A DNA stretch of 64,000 nt from Chamaecyparis obtusa (Eukaryota; Streptophyta; Pinopsida; Cupressales; Cupressaceae), in contig BSBK01002053.1 of assembly GCA_027943335.1 (NCBI GenBank), forward strand, positions 930,001-994,000. The letters are read 5' to 3'. Position numbers and translations under genes: made by a program. The notes beneath the pieces are model-generated. The model saw only the letters and a program-made list of their open reading frames with translations. It did no database searches and was not told where the DNA came from. Below, piece after piece: positions 20,638-32,233 of the stretch. Every line of letters starts with the position of its first letter. The first letter of the stretch is position 1.

Positions 20638-23110
20638 CTACCCATACCTCTGAATGAGGTGTTCTTTATACTCCTTGAGTATAGTATTTTTGTAGACTCT
20701 AGTGTCTAGTACACTGTCTGGTCCTGTATTTGCAGCAAGAGGAAGTTGTAAGTCTTCAACATCCCTAATCACTTCATGTATAGTCTGGTCCATGTCTTCT
20801 TGAGGCCCTTTATAATGGACAAGGTCTACAACATTGAAAACATTTGATAGTCCACTGTCATCCGACAAGTCTACTTTGTAAGCATTGTCACCATACCTTG
20901 CTAATATAGGACAGGGTCCTATCCTCCTCATTTGAAGCTTGTGAGGTACTCCTTTTTCCAACCTTGATTTGTTTAGGTGCACCATGACAAGATCACCAAC
21001 ATTGAACTCAACTATCCTTCTACCTTCATCCACCTTTGCTTTGTGTTTGTTGGTGTTGTCTACTAATGTCTTCCTCACTGTCTCATGAACCTCTTTCATG
21101 GAAAATGAAAAATCATCTACATATCCACTTTCTTTGACTCCTTTTAGATCTCTCAACTCATAGACACCCCTTGGATGTAGTCCATAAACTATCTCAAATG
21201 GACTCTTACCTATGGATTTATTCAAGGTGTCATTGTAGGCATATTCAACTTGCCCAATCAACTGATCCCATTGCTAACCGTACTCTTTAGTCAAGCATCT
21301 TAGAAGATTCCCAAGGCTTCTATTAACAACCTTAATTTGACCATTGGTTTGGGGATGGTAGGCTGATCCAAAAGATAAGTTGGTGCCTAATCTTTGCCAA
21401 AGAGTCTTCCAAAAATGACTCATAAACTTAGTGTCCTTGTTTGACATAATGATGATAGGTAACCCATGGATTCTCACTATTTATTTGAAGAATAGGGATG
21501 CTATTTGACTTGCATCATTTGTGGTCTTGCATGGCACAAAGTGAGCCATCTTGCTAAACCTATCAACAACCACATACACACTATCCATCCCTTGTCTTAT
21601 CTTGGGTAACCCAACTAAAAAATCCATGCTTAAGCATTCCCATGGCCTAGTATGAATTAGAAGTTCCCTTGACCTTTTGACATACTACACAACTCTCCAC
21701 ATACCTCCTAACATCAAGATTCATTCTAGGCCAAAAATAAAACCTTGAAACAAGGTCTTGAGTCTTAGTGATCCCAAAGTGACCACTCAAAGCACCATTA
21801 TGCTTTTCTTGAATCAAATTCTCTCTAATAGAGCCTCTAGGAACACATAATTGATTTCCTTTGAACAAAAGATCACTTTGCAAAGTATAATCAACATATT
21901 TACTATGCAAATGATTCTTGTATTCAGCACATACCTTGTAAATGTTAGCAAAGCCCTCATCATCTACAAATAGATCCTTGAAATGATCTATCCCCATGCT
22001 TTTCAACTAAATTTCTTGTAGTGTGAGGGCTCTTCTTGACAATGCATCAGCGAGCTTGTTTAGTACACCATTCTTGTGCTTGATATTGAAGGTGTAAGCT
22101 TGTAGGTATTCAACCCACTTCATGTGCTTGTGACTCAACTTCTCTTGTGAATTCAGGAAACTAAGTGCTTGATTGTTTGAATACACAATGAATTCTTTTG
22201 GAAGAAATTAATGCCTCCACTTTCTTAGAGCTTGGACCAATGCATTCATCTCTAAGTCATATGAGGAGTACTTCCTCTTAGCTTCACTTAACTTTTCAGA
22301 ATGGAAAGCCATTGGTCTTCCCTCTTGGCTTAGAAAAACCCTAATTGCTACATTGCTAGCATCGCATTCAATGGTGAATAGCTTCTCAAAGCTTGGCAGC
22401 ACTAAAATAGGTTGGGTAGCTATCCTCTCCTTAAACAACTCAAAAATCTTGTTAGCATCTTCATTCCAAACAAACTTGGTTTTCATTCCACCTTTGATAG
22501 TATCCAACATAGGAGCATAAATTGCACTAAATTGTCTTATGAACTTTCTATAGTATTGTGCAAGACCATGAAAACTCCTTACCTCTGTTGCTGACCTTGG
22601 AGTAGGCCAATTCATGATAGGCTCTACTTTTCTCTTATCCATTTTCAGATTGCTATGTGATAAGACAAACCCAAGGTACACTAATTCTGATTTGATGAAC
22701 TCACACTTCTCCAAGTTGATCATCAACCTCTCCTCATGTAGCTTCTTGAAAATAATATCAAGATGTTCCAAATGCTCACTCCTTGTCTTGCTAAAAATTA
22801 GTATATCATCTAGATATACAACTACAAACTTGCCTATGTAGTCCTTGAGTACTTCATTCATGAGCCTCATGAATGTGGAGGGGGCATTTGACAATCCAAA
22901 TGGCATGACAAGCCATTCATATAGCCCTTCATTGGTCTTGAAGGTTGTCTTTCACTCATCTCCTTCATGGATTCTTATTTAGTGATAGCCACTCTTCAAC
23001 TCTATCTTTCTATAGTACTTTGCTTCACCTAAATAGTCCATTAAGTCTTCAATCCTAGGGATAGGGAACCTATACCTTATGGCTATCCTATTTATAGCCC
23101 TTGAGTCAAT
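20638..23110 (-). pseudogene. Gypsy-A pol, 3' part (RT, RNase H, integrase, chromodomain-like tail)
   Basis: Read on the minus strand from 23110: CIDSRAINRI of RT continues the segment left at 50561. It is followed by [20 protein letters not shown] and the catalytic [12 protein letters not shown] (near 22820), then RNase H ([20 protein letters not shown]). The integrase has an H2C2 zinc region ending CVVCQKVKG (near 21670) and a core with NKDTKFMSHFWKTLW and AYHPQTNGQ (near 21360-21440). The C-terminal part (20638-21261) contains SPFEIVYGLHPRG, VGDLVMVHL and an end resembling a truncated chromodomain (YKNTILKEYKEHL). Stops and frameshifts near 21270, 21480, 21640, 22010, 22205 and 22955 inactivate it. 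Confidence 0.93.
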
Positions 23111-23115
23111 ACATA

Positions 23116-23791
23116 TGATGCAAGAACATCTCGGGTCCTTAGAAATCCTATGTCACCAAAAAGAATTTGGAGTTTTGTCTATGTTGCTCAATTTCTTCTT
23201 TGATTGAGTTGGTCAATAGTTGGTCGATTTCCTTTGGTTACCAAGGGTGGTCAGTTATCTCCTGGGCTATTGATTATTTCACTGGCACTCGATGTTGTCT
23301 GTTTGCTGCTCGGTTATCTTGCTTATCGACAGGTCTAGTTTTGTTTCCTATTGTGGCTGACTTGTGAATTTATATTGGATCACATAATTAATATTTGTAT
23401 CCATCATTGGGAAGCATGTGGTCCTAGATTTGACTGTTACTTCTATTAATTATGGATTTGAAGGCTGACTCAACTCGATAGCTTCTTGTATAAATGTAGA
23501 TGTTTGGTGGTAGTTTAGGAGTCAATTTTGATAGAAGATAGAAGGCATTAGATTAGAGATTTCTAGCAGATCCTCACATGTTTGAGGACTTCTGTAATTC
23601 ATTGTAATATCAGGCCCTAACCAAGAAGGCCTTACAACCTAGCATGTATGGTTCAAATTGATGATAATATATGAAAGGATCTGACATTCTCTCTCTCACT
23701 CTTCTTGTTTGTTGCTTTCACATGTGTGTTGTAGGATTGGATCATTAGGGTGCACCATCCTTTGACCCCTCTTGCTCCTTGCCTTGCGTCA
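23116..23791 (+). repeat. Gypsy-B 5' LTR
   Basis: 676 bp, the same length as the 3' LTR at 49880-50555 and aligning without large gaps. Both contain GTGCACCATCCTTTG close to the end. A short plus-strand ORF at 23167-23367 inside it is not a gene. Confidence 0.95.
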
Positions 23792-23792
23792 A

Positions 23793-23811
23793 GTGGTATC
23801 TGAGTGAGGTG
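23793..23811 (+). other. Gypsy-B primer-binding site (variant)
   Basis: GTGGTATCTGAGTGAGGTG begins one base after the LTR end. It matches TGGTATC.GAG of the initiator-Met complement but differs at the following bases (TCTGAGTG instead of TCAGAGCC). It fixes the plus orientation. Confidence 0.75.
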
Positions 23812-23891
23812 AGATCTTGATCTAGGTCTGCAGATCTAGGTTTGCAAGTTCCTCTTGAAGCCCTAGTTGAATTTTTGTGTTGGTTCCCAAA

Positions 23892-24119
23892 ATGGACTTT
23901 ATGCTTTGACAAGCAACCAATACATCTATAGATTTTAAGGATGGGTTAGATCCAAATATTGAGTTCTAAAGATGACTGGACCAACTGTAGGGACAAGACT
24001 TCCCTCTGCACTTCTGGCTCTACAAAACCAAGGAGGGTGCTCCTAATCCAGTAACAAAACCTACTTCACCAATCACCAACTGGATTCAAATGTAATAGAT
24101 AAATGACAAGAAAAAACCT
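23892..24119 (+). pseudogene. Decayed ORF start of unknown identity
   Basis: An ATG at 23892 opens a frame reading through DFKDGLDPNIEF and GQDFPLHFWLYKTKEGAPNP, with seven stops, all at codons one transition from CAA, CAG, CGA or TGG. The peptide composition between stops looks coding. I cannot identify it. It could belong to Gypsy-B's leader or to element D's left flank. Confidence 0.3.
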
Positions 24120-25022
24120 AAATGATAACCATTCATTCATAGATTTTTCACTATCAGTAGATGATAGAAACTACTCTGCAAAACATTGTATTTCAAAGGA
24201 TTTTGATGATTTTGTAATAAAAGATGGAAATACCAGTATAACCCCCTTTAAACACTGATTTCTATAAGAAAAAATCCACTGCTAGTCATTGTCTTATCCA
24301 TTGGGTAATACCTCCATTGCAAGATTGTAATACATGAAAAAATATAATGAACTTTGAATGATCTTTACCTTTTGAAAATAGTAATCACCCTATGGTGGAT
24401 TTTATCAAAGGGTTCCTAGATTCACACTACTTACTGATGCATCCTTAAGAAAAACTTTAAAGAATTTATGTCATATTCAAATCTTATTTAATCTGATCTT
24501 GGATCAGAGCTAAGAACTATAAACATACACACATAGATTATCCATGCAATGAATTGGAAAAATTCATAACTCAAAGAGAGATACTCAAGGAGAGATATAA
24601 ATCTTGGATTTCATTCAAATGCTATATTAATATCATGCTTACAGAATGCTTTACAGTATAACCTTTTGAAATTAGCTTGAACCAAAAATATTGTTCTTCT
24701 ATAGAAATATGCCTAAAAATAGTCTATGATATCCCAGACTCGAAAAAATTATCAGTCAAATTGATTACATTCTTGGTCCTTTTACAATGATCCTGGTAAT
24801 CCATTTATAGAAAACAAGGATTGCAAACAAGCTTCAGATCCATTTAGAAAAGACAAGAAAGGAGTTCTCATATAGGACAAAAAATGAAAATAGAAACTTT
24901 CTTGTTACAAATCTTCAAGATGAACCGTTAAGATGAGCGCCAACAATCTTGCAACAACTCCCAAGGGCAGTTCAACTTCTGCCAGGTGTTGTATCTGTGC
25001 TTATGTTAACTACTTGATGCTT
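24120..25022. other. No gene seen (left flank/3' region of element D)
   Basis: AT-rich, no ORF, no recognised terminal repeat. By position it should hold the 3' untranslated part and left end of element D. Confidence 0.4.
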
Positions 25023-25057
25023 TTATCCCTGTTTATCTTGATCTTGAGGGTTTGGAA
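25023..25057 (-). pseudogene. Element D ORF, C-terminal codons left of Gypsy-C
   Basis: If Gypsy-C and one copy of its TGGAA duplication are removed, the D reading frame at 33445 continues without shift for about ten codons (PQDQDKQG) to a TAA (plus-strand 25023-25025). This gives the likely natural end of the D protein. Confidence 0.55.
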
Positions 25058-26285
25058 TGTGTGTGTGAAAATTGTACCTGATCTGTAAACACAACACTTC
25101 AGTAAAACATTAGAGGTTAGCTATAATCGAAATCGTGCAAAATTGAAAGCTATCTAACCAAGCGATTTACTGCCTTCTAGTAGGTGCGAGATTAATGTTC
25201 TCAGATTGTTATCGAGATCAGTGACCTAGACGACACCTAAATGAAGGATTTGAATGCCAAACTGATATGAAATATGAATGCAATTAATCTATATTTTTGA
25301 TATTTTCTATGCAATAAGAATGAAAAACTAATATGAAACTAATCTATATGAAAAACTTGATATGAAACTATCTAAGAATGGTATGCAAAAAAAAAGATTG
25401 ATCTCACAAAGATGTTGATTCGCAAGAGCTTTGATTCTCCCAATTCCAATTCTCCAGCGTGATTGTGCAAAAATATGAGATGCTTTGAGATGAGCCGAGG
25501 CTTGATTTTATAGAAATCCAGGGCTTTGGAGGTGCATGGAAAAAAACCATAAATCACTCAAATAACTCAGGTTGATTTTTGAGTTATTTTTAAATAACAG
25601 ATAATTAACTCACAAAAACATGCAAAAGCACAGTTCAACTCGAATTAGAAGTTTAGATCAACTTTAAAACTCAAAAAGATGTTGAGTTTCAAAAAGCTAA
25701 CAACTTGCATTGATTTTCCAATTTTGAGTTTAACTGGTCCTTGAATATGCACATGGATAATTATGATTTAATAAATAAATAAAGTGATTTATGCTCAACT
25801 TAATTGCTTTTTGAAATAAAATAATTAATTTATGGGTTAATTAACTATTTTATCAAAATTTTATTAAAAATTATATTATTAAATAATGACAACATGCTTT
25901 AATTAATTAAATAAGAATTTAATCAATTATTCATAAGAATTTTGATTTATTGTCAAAATTAAATAATACAATTAATAATAGATAGAATTAAATTTAATTA
26001 AACAATTAAGTGGCAAGATATTAAATCTAATTAATTAAATATGAAAATATTCAATTAATCAAACTTTAGGATAAATGTGATTTATTGCCAAATAATTATA
26101 AAATTAAAGATAATTATGATGATTAGGAATATTACTAGGAATATTCCCCGATGTAGAATTTAAGATAATCAATTATGATTCGATGATGTTTAGATGTGCC
26201 TTAGGTTAGGACTTTGATGTCGATTTCATTCGATTTGATGATGTAGGAGATTAATGAACTTATAGCCCATTTTTGGGGTATTACA
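25058..26285 (-). repeat. Gypsy-C 3' LTR (complete)
   Basis: 1228 bp. On the plus strand it runs TGTGTGTGTGAAAATTG to GGGGTATTACA. Nearly identical to 32234-33439 from GATCTGTAAAC onward. Confidence 0.95.
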
Positions 26286-26301
26286 TTTTGCCCCTCTTTG
26301 A
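26286..26301 (-). other. Gypsy-C polypurine tract
   Basis: On the minus strand AAAGAGGGGCAAAA precedes the LTR start TGTAATACCCC, which proves the minus orientation. Confidence 0.85.
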
Positions 26302-27255
26302 ATTACTGTGTGAAGCACAGTGGTTCAAAGATAGTCTGTGTTTGATAGAGATATGAAACTGATTCAAAAGATAAACCGATCTCAAGATAGAAACCGATTG
26401 AAAGATATTGAGATAGGAGGTCCTGAATGACCAGAGATAATGTTTACTATAGCAGCAATGAACTGATGATTGCGAAAAAGTGTCAAAATGCCTGATTTTG
26501 AACCTTAGGATTGATAAGAAGTGAGTGACCCATTCTAGACTCGATTGTCTTAGCAGAACTAGTAGGTATCACATCCAAACCCTTCAGTTGTCGAAGAACC
26601 AAGGAAAGAACACTATGATCTGATGGTTGCAAAAACTGATACAGTTTACAAGATTAGGAGAATACCAGATTGATATGGATCTTGATGAATCTGATATGCC
26701 CCAAGTGATGATAGATTTGCCCCGAGCGATGAGGACTTTTGATGAATCAGCGACTAGACATGATTGTTGTCTTGATCACTGATGAAAGATATTGATAGAT
26801 TTGATCGATAGAATTTTGATTTACAGACTTTGAATGATGTGCAATACCATGCCCCCTTCGGGATGAAAATTGAAATCTGACAAGAAAAGTCAGCGTTGAT
26901 AGTTTAGAAGCATGTTAATTGATTTGAGAAGTAGTTAAAACACATCCGGGAACGCATTCTGCATCGTTTGGAGGTCCAGACGTCCAAGTTTGACTAGGTT
27001 TGACCATGAGTTGAAATTTTGATAGTTTGATGAAAGATAATCAGTTAAGTTGAATTCTGGATTTCTGTGAAGATTGAAGGTTGATTATGCAAGTAGTAGA
27101 CTGTCCTGGTCCCAAAAATTTTAAATCGTGATTTTGACATAATAAAAAATCTCAGATTTCAATTTTGATTCCGAAAATGAATTCAAAACGTCGAAATTAG
27201 CCAGGGGTGCAATTTTCATGGAAAACGGAGCACTTTTAAAAATTAGGTCGAAAGC
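26302..27255. other. Gypsy-C 3' region upstream of the antisense gene
   Basis: No ORF longer than background. Contains GATTTGATCGATAG-type simple-sequence drift (26740-26830). It is the upstream flank of the plus-strand PMD unit. Confidence 0.4.
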
Positions 27256-27263
27256 TATATAAA
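27256..27263 (+). promoter_or_regulatory. Candidate TATA box for the antisense PMD ORF
   Basis: TATATAAA within GCTATATAAAGGCCGG lies 76 bp upstream of the ATG at 27339, in the right place and on the plus strand. It is the best TATA box in the region, which is antisense to the retrotransposon's own transcription. Confidence 0.45.
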
Positions 27264-27338
27264 GGCCGGAAGGGTCATTTTCAATTCATTTCAACCCTTC
27301 GACTTTAGAGATTCTATGGAGCCCTCTGAGTGAGAAAA

Positions 27339-29827
27339 ATGGTAGACCAGCGAGAATTGAAGGTACCTATGAGTTCGCACCATTTTGAGCGTAGCCGAAG
27401 ACATGACAGACCTCGACAGTATGGACATCCGGTAGGTGGACCTCTGTTCCCCTCTGAAAATGCATGTTTTTGATGATTTATAGCATTTTAAAAATTTTTT
27501 CATACGCGTTTTTAGCTTTAGAATTTCGCATGTGTAGAAACTCATACGACATTTCATTTGAATTTACATTGTTGTTTCAACCACGCCCAAGTGTCGTATG
27601 AGAGGGACCCTTGTGTCGTATGACATTTCATTTGGTCCCTCGAAACTCGTATGAATCCGAGCGCAGTGTCGTATGACTATGGATTGTCATTTGGTCTATT
27701 GTGGAATGTCGTATGACATTTGATGCCAGTCTAGAATGTCATTTGAAAAACAGAGTGTTAAAAACTCATTCTTAGGTCAAAAATCTAACTTTTCTGATCC
27801 TTATGCCTGATTGCGGACACTTTGCCCCACCTTCTGAAACTTCAAAAACTGTGTCATTCTGATACTTTTGGCCTGATTTTGAACTGAATTTATGATAAAA
27901 CACCCTGTTTCTTTATGATTTAGGTCACATATCCCGATGTACATGTTCACCATTCTTATCTGGCCACCTAGAGATTGTGTATCACCTTGCCAGACCCTAT
28001 GAGGGTTCATCTTGCTACATGTGGTTTTGAGCACTTGATACATTTACCTGATATTAGGGTAAATCACGGCCTACTGACTGCGTTGATAGAATGATACCAT
28101 TCTGAGACACAGACCTTTCACCTGCCTACCGAAGAGATCACTGTTACACTAGAGGACGTGTATAGGATCCTTCGTATTCCATTTCATAGTCCTCGTCAGC
28201 CTGAGTATGTGAGTGGAGGATCTACTGGTCTACATGCTTTCAGATGACTGTTCGGTGATGATACCCAGCTAACTGGGTCTATATCCTAGGAGACACTCGT
28301 GCAGAGATATGGGCAGACACATCATCTAGAGTGTATCATTGCGGGGATGATTGGAGAGTTGATTATGCCTGGCCGTCAGCAAAATGACTTTTTGATGGGA
28401 TGGGCACCTATGGTAGCACTCTTGATGGCTACACCCACTGAGCTTGCTTGGGGTCAGTGTCTGCTGGCTCACTTATATTTTGAGATGCACGAGGTCGTGT
28501 ATCAGGACTGCAAGACATTTGCTTCAGGAGTGTTGGTACTGCAGATATGGGCTTGGGAGCATATCCCAGTTTTGAGGCCAATTTTTCAGATGCAGAGGCA
28601 GCCACAGGACCCTGTCATTTATGCTTATGCGGGGTATGTCACACAGGTTCACATGGGACACACCGAGTACTTCTGATGGTGTTTAGATGATATGACCTTC
28701 ATGATCTGGAGGCCATATTTACAGATAGAGGCCTGGCTTACTGCGAGAGAGCAATATCATTCTTTTTCCAAAGCAGGATACTGATAGGATGGACCTCCAC
28801 CATCTTGGAGAGATTTTTGATTACTAGAGTCTGGCGTCAGTATGGACGTATTCAGGATGTCCCTCAAGAGTATACTTCTTATGCCCACATTATGTGTGAG
28901 ATAGGGCTCAGATGGACACCATGGCTCAGTTATGCTGTATGTGCTGATGAGTACCGTCATATCATTAGGAGAGATTGGAAGTATCACCCAGAGGTGGTGG
29001 ATGCAGGGGTTACAAATGCATATGTGGCATGGCTTGCTAATCACCAGACTCACTGATTTTCTGATCCTACAGAGCTGATACCCTCCATGGAGGAGGCTAT
29101 GGATGTTACAGGGGCTCCTATGAGAGTAGGATCAAGACCACAGGTGGTACACCCTACTCCTCCGAGACAGAGAACCATGGCTCCCTCACAAAGAGAACTA
29201 GTACATGCGAGGCCTCCGTGTCCTTCTACATCTACAGTGGGTACATCTTTTGGGACACAGAGACGGAGCAGAGGTGAGAGTGGTACACTGGGTGGAGTAG
29301 GATTTGCAGATGATGTTCTAGGAGCTGAGCAGTTTGCAGGTGATACAGGTGTGGATGACACATTTGATTTGGGTGCTGAGGTTAGACACCGTAAGGCACA
29401 CAAGGTTAGCACTTCTTCACATGCAGATCAGCCAGCACAACCAGCACAAGACACAGATATGCCAGCAGCTGATGCAGAGCCTGCAGTTCCTCTTACTTCG
29501 GCCGAGATTATTAGACGGCTTAGAGTCCAGGTCTGGGACCTGAAGATAGAGAAGGCCAGATTAGAGGAGAGGCATCGAGAGGTAGATAGGTAGCGTACAG
29601 AGCAGCGTGTAGAGATGCAGAGATTATAGGCAGAGGTGATTCATTAGACTACGCGGGCCTCATATTATGTATCTGCTTACTATGCAGTAGTCCCTGCTGC
29701 ACAAAGAGTGCCCACCTATTCTCAGTACATGGCAGCATCAGAGGGAGCTAGGGCATCGAGAGTGGAGGTGATACCAGATGCACCACCTCCTCCTCCACCA
29801 GATGCAGAGGAGCATGCTGACAGTTGA
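27339..29827 (+). pseudogene. Plant mobile domain (PMD/MAIN-like) ORF, antisense inside Gypsy-C
   Basis: Seen: a frame reading CGFEHLIHLPDIRVNHGLLTA, then ETQTFHLPTEEITVTLEDVY, then TGLHAF, IIAGMIGELIMPGRQQ, QCLLAHLYFEMHEV, IWRPYL and RVWRQYGRIQDVPQ (28.0-28.9 kb). The block THxFHLPxGExTxTLEDV, a W.PY motif and R.LRQ(F/Y)G...P are hallmarks of the plant mobile domain shared by host MAIN/MAIL proteins and transposon copies. After it come a P/T/S-rich linker, a coiled coil (about 29500-29630) and a proline run ending at TGA 29825. A short first exon (27339-27431) and a 492-bp GT-AG intron (27432-27923) keep phase and are plausible but inferred. Stops near 28080, 28243, 28287, 28674, 29054, 29591 and 29627 and one frameshift near 28.75 kb break it. 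GC content is clearly higher than in the flanks. Confidence 0.8.
27525..27745 (+). repeat. Degenerate tandem repeats of GTCGTATGACATTTCATTTG
   Basis: At least six partial copies of a 20-bp unit (GTCGTATGACATTTCATTTG) with irregular spacing, inside the putative intron of the PMD ORF. The core TCGTATGA is nearly palindromic (TCATACGA also occurs). Confidence 0.75.
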
Positions 29828-30640
29828 TTTCTCTTCTCATCTGTTACTTTCTCACTGATACATTATTGTGTCTGATAGCTCTACGGAGCTCATTCGTTTG
29901 TATTCTATGCCAGTAGTGCACCCCTGACTATTTGAGATTTTTGATATATAGATGAGATTGATATTTTTGGTTGTGACATCATGTGTACTTTTCATTTTTG
30001 TTATGTATGATGATATCATGTGATGTTAATGCTATGAGTAGTGTAGAATGTATGTATGGATCAATGCAATGCAATGATTTCTTTCATATGTATGAATGTT
30101 ATGCAGATGTAATGATTATGGAAATATGTATGTTTATGCAATGGATGTAAATGTAATACAATAAATATTTATGATATGATATGTAAATGCAACGATATAC
30201 ATGATATGTTTTGCAGGTTGATGAAGACAAGTACTCAGTCTTATGTCAAAAAGATGGTTAACCCAGGAGGATCATTGCTTGCGATTCTATGAAGAGACCT
30301 TCGAGTTAGGTTCAGCTCTTGTTAGATTGGAAGATGTGATTGAAGAATCATTTAAGCTTCAAAGTTTATTTAGCCATTGTGAGATCATGCAAACATGCAA
30401 AATGCAAAGAGACATGCAAGATGAAATGCAACCTAAGACCTAGGACCTAGTCACTGATCATATGTCGATTTGTTATCATCATTGAACTTTTAGGTAACTG
30501 GATAAATCAATACAATGCCCACTAGCTAAAAAAAAACCATAGACATATGAATATTGATTTGTATGCACAAGAAGCAATACAACACCCATTGGTCAACAAC
30601 CATGGATATGTGAATATTGATTTTATTTTTGAAATGTTGG
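29828..30640. other. Region 3' of the PMD ORF
   Basis: T-rich after the stop, then runs of ATG-rich low-complexity sequence (29990-30200, TATGATATGT-type). A 66-codon ORF at 30243 has no recognisable domain. Confidence 0.4.
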
Positions 30641-30644
30641 ATTA

Positions 30645-30765
30645 GATATAAGCATCAAGGCACAAACGCCAGGATGACCTGAATATCATGTCCATTTTGA
30701 TATAGCAATTTGTATAAGCATCAAAATATAAACGTCATGATGACCTGAATATGCCTTGCATTGAA
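30645..30765. repeat. Imperfect tandem duplication (about 64 bp)
   Basis: TATAAGCATCAAGGCACAAACG and downstream GATGACCTGAATAT recur 64 bp later as TATAAGCATCAAAATATAAACG and GATGACCTGAATAT. Confidence 0.7.
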
Positions 30766-31500
30766 AACACATCAAACAATCAAGAGATCATTCTAAATCC
30801 AATGTGAATTACCTGTAGTGACCTTTTATCATTCACATCCTTAGGCAAGATCGCGTTCCACAGTAGGAGAAAGAACTTACTTCAAAAAGATAATAGTTAG
30901 ATCAAACGTCCTTGAATTTTTTGAGTATTAATGGTCGAGGTACGCATGGCCATCCAATTCGAGATAGAGGCTCTTACAATTGGACACCATTTCAATCCGA
31001 AATTTCCAAAGTTGTTAGATTTTTACATACAAGCAGAAAACAAAGAAAAGATTATGCCCCCAGTCATCACTCTCTAAATCCTATAAAGGACATCATCGAA
31101 GAGCTCGAAGGGACACAATATACAAAAATCTCAATGTGAATCAATAAGCATACAAGGAGATAAAAGCATGAAGCACAGATTGTTTTCAGTTTGTTTTGAT
31201 GTTTGATTGTTGTAGATACAAAATCCTTTCTGGAGACGAGACAGATAGACTAACTCAACTTGAAGCTTCAAAGAACTCTGACTAGATAGGATACATCTAA
31301 GATACATTGGAGGCCATAGGATATGACATTGATTGCCCCCAAGTGTTAAACATTGATAGATAGGATACAGATGCTTGAGCTGATTGGTGTACAGACTGAC
31401 TTATTGAAAACTGGAAATGCAAAAACAAACCGAGAGATATGTACAAACTAAAGCAAGACTGAAAGCTAGGAAAGACCAAGATTGCACTGATAGATGGAGC
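30766..31500. other. Gypsy-C non-coding interior
   Basis: No recognisable domain on either strand. Small ORFs (30912-31139 +, 31297-31479 -) show no family features. Confidence 0.4.
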
Positions 31501-31509
31501 ATTTTGAAC

Positions 31510-31725
31510 AAGTGGTGCCCATTTGCCGGGTTTTCACCATCTTGGCAGAGATTCTATTTTTGCTACCAAGGCGCCTGTTTCCAGGTTTTCACCAAGGCAC
31601 TTTTTCTTTTTTTCATTTTTTTTGTATTTTTCATTTTTTCAATTTTTTTGTACTTTTGATATTTTTTGATTTTTTTTTGTGAATCATCAAGGTGCCTATT
31701 GCTAGGTTTTCACCAAGATGTTCAT
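31510..31725. repeat. Tandem AAGGCGCCTGTTTCCAGG/TTTTCACCAAG units
   Basis: Three to four copies of a unit containing GGTGCC(C/T)ATT(T/G)CC(G/A)GGTTTTCACCA, separated by T-rich spacers, at about 31514, 31568 and 31689. Located just downstream of the integrase remnant in Gypsy-C sense. Confidence 0.7.
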
Positions 31726-31837
31726 TTTTTCAGGACTTTTTCTGATTTTAAAGATTTTTTTCAGGACATTTTACCATAGACTGAATGCTTTAGGCGTAGA
31801 ATTTCTTCAGATGGAGAACGTTGATTGGTTCTCAGAG

Positions 31838-32209
31838 CTATTCTCCTTTAGTCATTGAGAGTTGATAGGCACCAGAGCCAAAAGTAGTAGTGATAACAAA
31901 GGGACCCAGCCAATTGGGTTCGAACTTCCCCTTGCATTCTCGATGTGATTGATTTTTAGGATTTTCTCTCAAGACTAGATCACCAACTTGAAATTCTCTG
32001 TGTCTGACTTTCTTGTTGTAGCCTCTAGACATTCTTTTCTGATACACTCTAAGATGATCATACGCTACTTGCCTGCGCTCATCTAGTAATTCAAGTTCTT
32101 GTAACCTAGACACTCTGTAGTCTTCATCAGTGACAAGTCCATGCATTCTGATTCTGAGTGATGGGATTTCAGCCTCAATAGGTAGTACTGCTTCAGACCC
32201 ATAAACTAA
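31838..32209 (-). pseudogene. Gypsy-C integrase C-terminal remnant
   Basis: Minus-strand reading gives TPFALVYGSEAVLPIEAEIP, then the ATG-starting part with RMSRGYNKKVRHREFQVGD, LVLRENPKN and NWLGPFVITTTFGSGAYQL. This is the conserved C-terminal end of Ty3/Gypsy integrases of the Tat/Athila type (TPF.LVYG.EAVLPIE; F..GDLVLR; KL.PNW.GP). The catalytic core and everything upstream are missing: the sequence joins a 5' LTR lacking its end at 32234. Downstream, a typical HLKKFYA end follows (near 31800). Confidence 0.88.
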
Positions 32210-32233
32210 AGCGAATGGTGTAGAATTTCTTCA

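Noticed and set aside
20638..22906. Intact host gene encoding an RNase H/integrase-like protein
   Set aside because: Domain order, LTRs and stops identify it as Gypsy-A pol.
25372..25557. 61-codon minus ORF repeated at 32526-32711
   Set aside because: Both copies are in the Gypsy-C LTRs; repetition reflects the LTR pair, not a gene.
25058..26285. Tandem or segmental duplication with 32234-33439
   Set aside because: The TGGAA duplication and adjacent purine tract make them the LTRs of Gypsy-C.
31417..31682. Phenylalanine-rich plus ORFs suggesting a membrane peptide
   Set aside because: Caused by T-rich spacers between the tandem units of Gypsy-C.
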